Part shown: piece by piece, positions 57,812 to 64,000 of the stretch
How the letters are laid out: every line of letters begins with the position of its first letter
How positions within the stretch are numbered: position 1 is the stretch's first letter
Assembly (NCBI RefSeq): GCF_000374165.1
Contig: NZ_KB893728.1
Coordinates: 237,527-301,526 of the forward strand
DNA length: 64,000 nt
From: Parafrankia elaeagni
GTDB taxonomy: Bacteria > Actinomycetota > Actinomycetes > Frankiales > Frankiaceae
Direction of reading: 5' to 3'
Notes under the pieces: generated by a model
Database searches by the model: none
Told to the model about the DNA's origin: nothing
Seen by the model: only the letters and a program-made list of their open reading frames with translations
Position numbers and translations under genes: made by a program

Positions 57812-59419
57812 TCAGCGGCGGGTGTCGACGAGATCGGACAGGCCGGCGCGCTGGACCTTGCCCATCGCGTTCACCGGCAGCGCGTCCACCTGCGACCAGA
57901 ACTCGGGCACCTTGTACGGGGAGAGCTCGCGGCGGCACAGCTCCGCGAGCGCGGCCATGTCCAGCGGCGGGCCGGCGCTCTCGACGACGGCCGCGACGCG
58001 CTGGCCGAGCCGGTCGTCGGGCACCGGGCACACCGCGACCCGCACGACGTCCGGATGGGTGGCGATGACCCGCTCGACCTCCAGCGGGTAGACGTTGGCG
58101 CCGCCGCGGATGATGACGAGCTTCTTGCGGTCCAGCACGGAGAGCCAGCCGTCGCCGTCCACGGTGCCCACGTCGCCGGTGGCGAAGGGGCCGGGCTCCG
58201 GCGGGCGGACCCGGCCCTGCTCCCAGTAGCCGAGCAGCGGACGCCACAGGCCCGCCCACGGCCCGCTGGTCGCGCCGGCGAGCCGGAGCTCGCCGAGCTC
58301 ACCCGCCGGCAGCCGGTTGCCGGCGTCGTCGTAGGCGGCGACGTCGTAGTGCGGCAGCACCTGGCCGCTGCTGCCCGCGCGCCACCCGCCGTCCGGCGGG
58401 TCGATCGCGACCACCGTCGGCGCCTCGCTCAGGCCGTAGGTGACCCGCGGCACCAGGCCGTGCGTGGCGGCGAACGCGGTGCGCAGCGCCTCCGGGGTGT
58501 CGCTGCCGCCGCTCCAGACCTCCCGCAGCGAGCTCAGGTCGGCCTCCGGGCGGGCGGCGAGGTCGTGGAGCTGGGCCGGCGCCCCGTTCCACACCGTGAC
58601 CTTGCGGGAGGAGATCCAGTCGACGACGCCGCTGACGTCACGGCGGTTCATCACCACCGCGCAGCCGCCGGCCTGGGCGGTGAGCAGCGTCGACAGGACC
58701 AGCATGTTGAGGATCGTCATCGGGAAGCTGTCGCCCTTGCGCAGCTGGGGCCCCCAGCCGCGGGTCGCGACGAGAACCGCGCCGGGCAGCAGCAGGTTGC
58801 GCTGGCTGTGCACGACCGCCTTGGGACGTCCCGACGTCCCGCTGGTGAACCCGATGCCCGCGGGCGCGTCGAGGTCGAGGGCGAGGCCGGCGGGCGGCGT
58901 CGTCCCCCCGCGGGCGAGCAGGTCCGCCCAGCGGTCGGGGTCGACCCGGCCCGGGGTCTCCAGCAGGCAGCGCGGCCCGGCGAGCACGACGGCGGGGCCG
59001 CAGACCTCGTGCAGGTCCTGCTGCTCGGCGGCGGTCAGCGCCTCGCCGATGCCGGCCCAGACGGCGCCGATCCGCTGCGCGCCGTGGAAGGCGGCGACGA
59101 TGTCGAGGTCGTTGGGCAGGCAGGCGGCGACCCGGTCGCCGGGGCGCACGCCCAGCGACCAGAGTGCGCCGGCCGCGCGGGAAGCCTGCTCGTCGAGTTC
59201 GGCGTACGTCCACGACCCGCTGGCGGCCTCGATGGCGGTCGCCTCGGGGCGGGTGGCCAGGGCGTCGTCCAGAACCCGGGCGATCGGCCGCAGTGCGGGT
59301 ACCCCGGGCGGCCGCGCCCCGCCGGCTCCCGGTTCGGGGGCCGGCCCACCGGAGGACCGGGGCGCGGTCTGATCGGTGGACTGGTCAGGGGGCTGTGGCG
59401 CGTCGCCGGAGCTGCTCAC
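57812..59419 (-). CDS. Acyl-CoA synthetase (AMP-binding)
   Basis: 535 residues. A disordered Pro/Ser/Gly-rich leader of about 45 residues is followed by ATRPEATAIEAASGSWTYAE; the ATP loop is IGFTSGTSGRPKAVVHSQRN, YGLSEAPTVVAI the next motif, FATGDVGTVDGDGWLSVLDR the hinge, RGGANVYPLEVERVI and NAMGKVQRAGL the catalytic Lys region. It activates an unknown carboxylic acid. GTG at 59419 lies six bases after a -10-like TATCAA (minus strand, 59426-59431), so the mRNA is probably leaderless. The shared palindrome is 16 bases upstream. The PPOX gene follows, and the CaiB/ligase operon diverges from it. Confidence 0.92.
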   Translation of the reverse strand: MSSSGDAPQPPDQSTDQTAPRSSGGPAPEPGAGGARPPGVPALRPIARVLDDALATRPEATAIEAASGSWTYAELDEQASRAAGALWSLGVRPGDRVAACLPNDLDIVAAFHGAQRIGAVWAGIGEALTAAEQQDLHEVCGPAVVLAGPRCLLETPGRVDPDRWADLLARGGTTPPAGLALDLDAPAGIGFTSGTSGRPKAVVHSQRNLLLPGAVLVATRGWGPQLRKGDSFPMTILNMLVLSTLLTAQAGGCAVVMNRRDVSGVVDWISSRKVTVWNGAPAQLHDLAARPEADLSSLREVWSGGSDTPEALRTAFAATHGLVPRVTYGLSEAPTVVAIDPPDGGWRAGSSGQVLPHYDVAAYDDAGNRLPAGELGELRLAGATSGPWAGLWRPLLGYWEQGRVRPPEPGPFATGDVGTVDGDGWLSVLDRKKLVIIRGGANVYPLEVERVIATHPDVVRVAVCPVPDDRLGQRVAAVVESAGPPLDMAALAELCRRELSPYKVPEFWSQVDALPVNAMGKVQRAGLSDLVDTRR

Positions 59420-59434
59420 GACATCTTGATAGCA

Positions 59435-59451
59435 CTATCCTTGCAAGGATT
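59435..59451. promoter_or_regulatory. Shared palindromic operator, copy 3 (acyl-CoA ligase)
   Basis: CTATCCTTGCAAGGATT, identical to copy 2 over 17 bases. It lies 16 bases before the GTG of the ligase, upstream of its -10, in the spacer/-35 region. Confidence 0.75.
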
Positions 59452-59785
59452 CATCCTCTACTGTCGATGGGCACCGCTCCGGACGTCGCAGCACCGGAGA
59501 CGGGCAATGCTGGGATCGAGGCCATGCACCGCCCGCCGCGCGCCACCCTCCAGGCACCGGCCTCCGGACGCCGGGCTGCCGGCTCCTCGCACAGCCGGAC
59601 CGCGCCGCGGCCCGGCCGGTGGGGAGCTCCGGACGCGCGGTGTGCCGCCGCACGCCCTGGGCGCCGGCGATCCACCAGCAGCCAGTACCCGGCCTCCGCG
59701 GCAGCGGCGGCCCGGGCCTCATGGATGGTAGGGGTGGTCGATACGTGAAGGCTGTGACCGGTACCGCCGAATCTGGTACCAAGGA
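59452..59785. other. Divergent leader region, no gene seen
   Basis: About 335 bases upstream of the CaiB gene, no credible gene. GGTACC occurs at 59760-59765 and 59775-59780, fifteen bases apart, directly before the AAGGA ribosome site of the CaiB gene; these could be regulator half-sites. The shared operator at 59435 may also affect this direction. Confidence 0.4.
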
Positions 59786-60985
59786 ATGACGCATTCCGGC
59801 CCGCTTTCCGGCGTCCGCGTCATCGATCTCACCGCGATGGTGATGGGACCGTACTGTACCCAGATCATGGCCGACATGGGCGCCGACGTGATCAAGATCG
59901 AGCCGCCGGCCGGGGACAACACACGCTACATCTCGGTCGGCCCGCGGCCGGGCATGGCGGGCGTCTTCGTCAACGTCAACCGGGGCAAGCGCAGCGTCGT
60001 GCTGGACCTGCGCACCCCCTCGGGCGCGGCGGCGCTGCGCGAGCTCGTCGTCGACGCGGACGTCTTCATCCACTCGATGCGGGGGAAGGCGATCGACCGG
60101 CTCGGATTCGGCTACGAGGCGGTCGCCGCGCTCAACCCGTCCGTCGTCTACACCAACTGCTACGGCTACAGCCGCCGGGGGCCGGACGCGGACCTCACCG
60201 CCTACGACGACACCATCCAGGCCGAGTGCGGGATTCCCTACGCCCAGGAGCAGCTCACCGGTGAGGCCAGTTATGTCGGCACCATCATGGCCGACAAGGT
60301 CGCCGGCCTGACGGCGCTGTACGCCACGATGATGGCGTTGTTCCACCGGGAGCGCACCGGCGAGGGGCAGGAGGTCGAGGTCGCGATGTTCGAGACCATG
60401 GCCGCGTTCATGCTCGTCGAGCACGCCAACGGGGCCATGTTCAGCCCCGCCCTCGGGCCCGCCGTCTACCCGCGGGCCGTCGCGCCGAACCGGCGTCCGC
60501 ACCGCACCAGCGACGGCTACATCTCCGTGCTCGTCTACAACGACAAGCAGTGGTCCGCCTTCGTCAACGCGGTGAAGCCGCCCTGGGCGGGGGAGCACCT
60601 CGCCACCCTGGAACAGCGCGCGCGTCAGATCGACACCGTCTACGCGCTGCTCGGGGAGACCTTCCGGGAGCACACCACGCAGTACTGGCTCGACCTGCTG
60701 CGGTCGCTGGACGTCCCCGCCGCGCCGGTGCGCTCCCTCGACGAGCTGTTCGACAACCCGCACCTGAACAGCGTCGGCTTCTTCGAGACGGTCGACACCG
60801 ACGACGGACCGGTGCGGTTCCCCGGCACTCCCGCCTGGTTCTCGCGCACCCCCGGCCGGGTCGCCGGCCCCGCCCCACGGCTCGGCGCCCACACCCGCGA
60901 GGTCCTCGACGGCCGCCCCGGCGCGGCCGAGGAACGTCCGGTCACCCGTGCCACTCGTGTCGCCCGAGCAGACGGAGGTGTCTGA
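59786..60985 (+). CDS. CaiB/BaiF family (class III) CoA-transferase
   Basis: 399 residues. LSGVRVIDLTAMVMGPYCTQ and MADMGADVIKIEPPAGDNTR at the start, NRGKRSVVLDLRTPSGAAAL, HSMRGKAIDRLGFGYEAVAA, and GTIMADKVAGLTALYATMMA, where the Asp is the expected catalytic residue. LDVPAAPVRSLDELFDNPHL is the usual C-terminal signature. Moves CoA between carboxylic acids. It is distinct from the CaiB at 782 (different N-terminal details and no HMG-CoA-lyase partner). ATG at 59786 with AAGGA. Its TGA overlaps the ATG of the acyl-CoA ligase by one base, so two CoA-activating enzymes are made together, perhaps for substrate and product acids. Confidence 0.94.
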   Translation: MTHSGPLSGVRVIDLTAMVMGPYCTQIMADMGADVIKIEPPAGDNTRYISVGPRPGMAGVFVNVNRGKRSVVLDLRTPSGAAALRELVVDADVFIHSMRGKAIDRLGFGYEAVAALNPSVVYTNCYGYSRRGPDADLTAYDDTIQAECGIPYAQEQLTGEASYVGTIMADKVAGLTALYATMMALFHRERTGEGQEVEVAMFETMAAFMLVEHANGAMFSPALGPAVYPRAVAPNRRPHRTSDGYISVLVYNDKQWSAFVNAVKPPWAGEHLATLEQRARQIDTVYALLGETFREHTTQYWLDLLRSLDVPAAPVRSLDELFDNPHLNSVGFFETVDTDDGPVRFPGTPAWFSRTPGRVAGPAPRLGAHTREVLDGRPGAAEERPVTRATRVARADGGV

Positions 60986-62511
60986 TGGCCAACATCGTGC
61001 ACGTGCTGACGACCTCGGCGCAGCGGTACCCGGACCGCACCGCCGTCCGCCACGCCGGGCGCCGGACGTCCTACCGGGAGCTGCGGGAGCAGGCGGCGCG
61101 GTTCGGCTCGGCGCTGCTGCGGCGCGGCCTGGAGCCCGGCGACCGGGTCGCGCTGTTCCTGCCGAACTGCGGGCAGTACCTGACCGCCCTCTTCGGCGCC
61201 TGGTACGCCGGGCTGGTGGCCGTGCCGATGAACGCCAAGCTCGCCGGCCCCGAGGTCGCGGTGATCCTGGGCGACAGCGGGGCCCGCGCGCTCGTCCACG
61301 GCGCCCCGGCCGCCCCGCTGGTCGCCGGGCTCGGCCTGACCGGCGAGGCCGGCCTGCACACCGTGCAGGTGGACGTCGGTGCGCCCGGTGGGGACGACTT
61401 CGACCGGCTGCTCGCCGAGGGTGACCCCGGCCTCGCCCCGGCCGAGGTGGCCCCCGACGATCTCGCCTGGCTGTTCTACACGTCCGGGACGACCGGGCGG
61501 CCCAAGGGCGCGCAGCTGACCCACCGCAACCTCACGGTCATGACCTGGACGCTGCTCGCCGACGTCTGCGCCTACACGCCGGACGACATCGCCCTGCACA
61601 TCGCCCCGCTGTCGCACGGCAGCGGGCTGTACGCGCTGGGCGCGATCGCCCGCGGCACCGACAACCTCATCTACGACGGAGGCGGGTTCGACCCGGCCGC
61701 GGTGCTCGACCTGATCGCCCGGGAGCGGGTCACCGTCCTGGCGTTCCTCGTCCCGACGATGATCGTCCGCCTGCTCGCGGTGGAGGGGAAGCCGGACACC
61801 GGCTCCCTGCGCTGCGCCGTCTACGGGGGCGCGCCGATCCACGTCGAGCACTCCCGGGCGATGATCGAGCGGTTCGGGCCGGTGTTCGTCCAGATCTACG
61901 GCCAGGGCGAGTCGCCGATGACCGTCACCTACCTCAACCACGCGACCGCGCCGGACGCCCCGCTCGACTCCGCCGGCGTCGCGCACCCGGGGATCGAGGT
62001 CAGCATCCTCGACGCCGACGACCGGCCGGTGCCGGCGGGCGAGGAGGGTGAGGTCTGCGTCCGCGGGGACGTCGTGATGCGCGGTTACTGGAACAACCCG
62101 GACGCGACGGCGCGCGCACTGCGCGGGGGCTGGCTGCACACCGGCGACATCGGCCGGATCGACGAGCGCGGGGTCCTGTTCCTGCTCGACCGCAGCAGCG
62201 ACGTGATCATCTCGGGTGGGGCCAACATCTACCCGCGCGAGGTCGAGGAGGCGCTCGTCCAGCATCCGGCCGTGGCCGAGGTTGTGGTCTTCGGGGTGCC
62301 GGACGAGACCTGGGGCGAGAACGTCGTCGCCGCGGTGGTGCCCGCCACGACCCCGCCGCCGCCCGAGGGCGAGCTGATCAGCTTCAGCACCACCCACATC
62401 GCGAGCTTCAAGAAGCCGAAGAAGATCATCTACCTGGAGGCGCTGCCGAAGAGCGCCTACGGCAAGGTCCTGCGGCGTGAGGCCCGCAGACTCGTCCTGG
62501 CCGACGACTAA
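60985..62511 (+). CDS. Acyl-CoA synthetase (AMP-binding)
   Basis: 508 residues, a compact and complete ANL ligase: HAGRRTSYRELREQAARFGS, ATP loop LFYTSGTTGRPKGAQLTHRN near residue 162, IYGQGESPMTVTYL, LHTGDIGRIDERGVLFLLDR, SGGANIYPREVEEAL and SAYGKVLRREARR with the catalytic Lys. The pattern is that of long-chain or aryl acid ligases. ATG at 60985 is fixed by the overlap with the CoA-transferase stop (TGATG) and by GGAGGTG upstream. Shares the operon with that CoA-transferase. Followed by the IS110 element region; the gene itself is intact to its stop codon. Confidence 0.94.
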   Translation: MANIVHVLTTSAQRYPDRTAVRHAGRRTSYRELREQAARFGSALLRRGLEPGDRVALFLPNCGQYLTALFGAWYAGLVAVPMNAKLAGPEVAVILGDSGARALVHGAPAAPLVAGLGLTGEAGLHTVQVDVGAPGGDDFDRLLAEGDPGLAPAEVAPDDLAWLFYTSGTTGRPKGAQLTHRNLTVMTWTLLADVCAYTPDDIALHIAPLSHGSGLYALGAIARGTDNLIYDGGGFDPAAVLDLIARERVTVLAFLVPTMIVRLLAVEGKPDTGSLRCAVYGGAPIHVEHSRAMIERFGPVFVQIYGQGESPMTVTYLNHATAPDAPLDSAGVAHPGIEVSILDADDRPVPAGEEGEVCVRGDVVMRGYWNNPDATARALRGGWLHTGDIGRIDERGVLFLLDRSSDVIISGGANIYPREVEEALVQHPAVAEVVVFGVPDETWGENVVAAVVPATTPPPPEGELISFSTTHIASFKKPKKIIYLEALPKSAYGKVLRREARRLVLADD

Positions 62512-62752
62512 TGGGAGCTACCGGGTCGGCATAGGGCAGGCTCGGTGCCGGTAGCCGCCAGCGGGTGAGCACTCCCAACGACTGGACCGAGTCGAGTCCT
62601 AGTGTCAGACCGTGTCCCCGCTGGTGGTCGGGAGAGGTGACCGCTGATGGGATGTCGTGCCGGCCGGTGGCGGTGTGAGCACTTGACCATTAGTCCGCTG
62701 GTGGCTCTCCCCGGCTGCTGAACCTGTCCGTGTGCGGGTCGGGAGGATGTCG
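62512..62752 (+). ncRNA. Candidate bridge-RNA region of the IS110 element (long non-coding left end)
   Basis: About 240 bases before the transposase without a credible gene. In IS110-group elements the non-coding RNA that guides target and donor choice is transcribed from the left end directly upstream of the transposase. The region contains several GC-rich segments able to pair (for instance GGTGCCGGTAGCC and GGGTGAGCACTCCCAACG), but I could not derive a defined fold, and the exact ends are unknown. This call rests on position and family knowledge. Confidence 0.4.
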
Positions 62753-63976
62753 GTGCTGTTCGTCGGGGATGACTGGGCTGAGGATCATCATGATGTGGAG
62801 GTGCAGGACGAGGCGGGCCGCAGGCTGGTGAAGGCGCGGCTGCCGGAGGGGCTGGCCGGGATCACCCGGCTGCACGAGCTGGTCGGTGCGCACCTACCCG
62901 AGGACGCCGACCCGGCCCAGGTGGTGATCGGGATCGAGACCGACCGCGGACCGTGGGTGTCCGCGCTGGTCGCGGCCGGCTACCAGGTGATCGCGGTGAA
63001 CCCGCTGCAGGCCGCCCGCTACCGGGAGCGGTACTCGACGTCGGGGGCCAAGAGCGACGCCGGGGACGCGCACGCACTGGCGGACATGGTCCGCACCGAC
63101 CGCCACCAGCTGCGGGCCGTCGCCGGCGACAGCGAGCTCGCGGAGGCAGTAAAGATCACCGCCCGGGCCCACCAGACGCTCATCTGGGACCGCACCAGGC
63201 AGGTCCAGCGGCTGCGCGCGGCGCTGCTGGAGTCGTTCCCGGCCGCCGTGGCCGTGTTCGACGACCTGGCCGCCCCGGACACGTTGGAACTGCTCGCCAA
63301 GGCACCGACACCGGAGCTGGCCCGGCGGCTGACCATCGCGCAGCTCTCCGCGGCGTTGAAGCGGGCCCGCCGCCGCGACATCGCCGAGAAGTCCCGGAAG
63401 ATCAGGGCCGCGTTCCAGGCCGGGCAGCTGCCCGTGTCCCCGGTGATCGCCGGCGCCTACGCGGCGGTCGTCCGTGCCCAGGCCGCGCTGATCGGCACGC
63501 TCAACGCCGAGATCGACCGGCTCGCCGAGCAGGTCGATGCCCATTTTGGCCAGCACCCGGACGCTGAGGTCTACCGGTCCCAGCCCGGCCTGGGGCCGGT
63601 CCTCGCCGCCCGGGTGCTCGCGGAGTTCGGGGACGACCCCGACCGCTACACCAACGCGAAGGCGCGGAAGAACTACGCCGGGACCAGCCCGATCACCCGC
63701 GCGTCCGGGAAGAAGAAGGTCGCCCTGGCCCGCTACGCCCGCAACCACCGGCTCGCCGACGCCCTGCACCAGCAGGCCTTCTGCGCCCTGGGCGCCTCAC
63801 CCGGCGCCCGCGCCTACTACGACGCCCTGCGCGCCCGCGGCGCCGGTCACCACGCCGCGCTCCGCCAGCTCGGTAACCGCCTCGTGGGCATCCTCCATGG
63901 CTGCCTCAAGACCCAGACCGCCTACAACGAAGCAACCGCCTGGCCACAGAACGTCACGCTCGACGCCGCCGCTTGA
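62753..63976 (+). CDS. IS110-family transposase (DEDD recombinase)
   Basis: 407 residues, full length for the family. N-terminal RuvC-like DEDD domain: VLFVGDDWAEDHHDVEV (first Asp), VVIGIETDRGPWVSAL (Glu), and SGAKSDAGDAHALADMVRTD (two Asp). A coiled, Arg/Ala-rich middle (RARRRDIAEKSRKIRAAF) follows. The C-terminal Transposase_20 domain has YRSQPGLGPVLAARVLAEFG and NYAGTSPITRASGKKKVAL, the Ser-containing catalytic region. It excises and inserts the element through a circular intermediate. GTG at 62753 is chosen because GGGAGG ends six bases before it and the protein then starts as in relatives; a GTG at 62732 or ATG at 62747 are in frame too. No frameshift, so it may be active. Confidence 0.95.
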   Translation: MLFVGDDWAEDHHDVEVQDEAGRRLVKARLPEGLAGITRLHELVGAHLPEDADPAQVVIGIETDRGPWVSALVAAGYQVIAVNPLQAARYRERYSTSGAKSDAGDAHALADMVRTDRHQLRAVAGDSELAEAVKITARAHQTLIWDRTRQVQRLRAALLESFPAAVAVFDDLAAPDTLELLAKAPTPELARRLTIAQLSAALKRARRRDIAEKSRKIRAAFQAGQLPVSPVIAGAYAAVVRAQAALIGTLNAEIDRLAEQVDAHFGQHPDAEVYRSQPGLGPVLAARVLAEFGDDPDRYTNAKARKNYAGTSPITRASGKKKVALARYARNHRLADALHQQAFCALGASPGARAYYDALRARGAGHHAALRQLGNRLVGILHGCLKTQTAYNEATAWPQNVTLDAAA

Positions 63977-63997
63977 CATCCAAAAACATGGGATGTC
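63975..63997 (+). repeat. Short inverted repeat at the right end of the IS110 element
   Basis: GACATCC (63975-63981), nine bases, GGATGTC (63991-63997). It starts at the transposase stop codon. It could mark the right element end or form a small terminator. Confidence 0.5.
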
Positions 63998-64000
63998 TGA

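Larger units (their letters stand above)
62647..63997 (+). mobile_element. IS110-family insertion sequence (minimum extent)
   Basis: Contains one complete transposase gene. ATGGGATGTC occurs in direct orientation at 62647-62656 and 63988-63997, on either side of the gene, and is the best candidate for matched end or core sequences; IS110 elements lack the usual terminal inverted repeats. If these are the ends, the element is about 1.35 kb; the left end may instead lie further upstream, just after the acyl-CoA ligase stop at 62511. Confidence 0.7.

Overview
The window is very GC-rich actinobacterial DNA. GTG and TTG starts are frequent, several promoters appear to give leaderless transcripts, and the gene content is dominated by mycobacterial-style CoA and lipid catabolism (FadD, FadE, CaiB, short-chain dehydrogenases, P450, F420/luciferase-like oxidoreductases, an LpqC-like esterase, a Pmt protein mannosyltransferase). 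With the IS110 element at the right end this suits a soil or plant-associated actinomycete; a Frankia-type genome is my best guess, but no single gene proves it. I recognise about 47 protein genes, no rRNA, tRNA or CRISPR.

Left block (1-7480, all minus strand): SDR, TauD-type dioxygenase, old-yellow-enzyme reductase, an arylmalonate decarboxylase/maleate isomerase relative, an IclR regulator, a CaiB CoA-transferase and an HMG-CoA-lyase-like enzyme cut by the window edge. Short gaps and ATGA-type overlaps make most of it one operon that probably degrades an organic acid as its CoA thioester. A Pmt glycosyltransferase (7702-9453), a FadD/LLM pair and a divergent FadD follow, then an SQOR-type quinone reductase with an MFS transporter.

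Middle (16465-33529): a secreted esterase; a P450/SDR operon behind a perfect inverted repeat; a MarR regulator divergent from an LpqC-like esterase with a palindrome between them; nitroreductase; YdjM-like membrane protein; a solitary ABC binding lipoprotein; zinc alcohol dehydrogenase; LLM enzyme; NERD protein; alpha/beta hydrolase; a tyrosyl-tRNA synthetase with a KQSKS loop; and an SDR plus two SnoaL/NTF2-like proteins.

Right (33651-62511): an amidohydrolase/acyl-CoA dehydrogenase pair beside a TetR gene whose 42-bp operator-like sequence occurs inverted at both ends of the gene; a second P450; then a ten-gene plus-strand operon (39960-54159) of beta-propeller protein, SDR, Rieske oxygenase, Baeyer-Villiger monooxygenase, SDR, ThDP enzyme, aldehyde dehydrogenase, AcuI-like reductase, MaoC double-hotdog hydratase and acyl-CoA ligase. 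Together these could oxygenate a cyclic or branched substrate, open the ring, cleave the product and feed it into beta-oxidation. Beyond it are a small repeat-rich protein coupled to an SDR, a CMD protein, another SDR, a PPOX protein, two further acyl-CoA ligases and a second CaiB.

Three promoters (31263, 57303, 59435) share the palindrome CTATCCTTGNAAGGATT, so distant CoA-metabolism genes probably form one regulon. The window ends with an IS110-family element (transposase 62753-63976) whose long non-coding left end is where a bridge RNA would be expected. Short tandem repeats of differing unit length sit at many gene ends and inside two genes.
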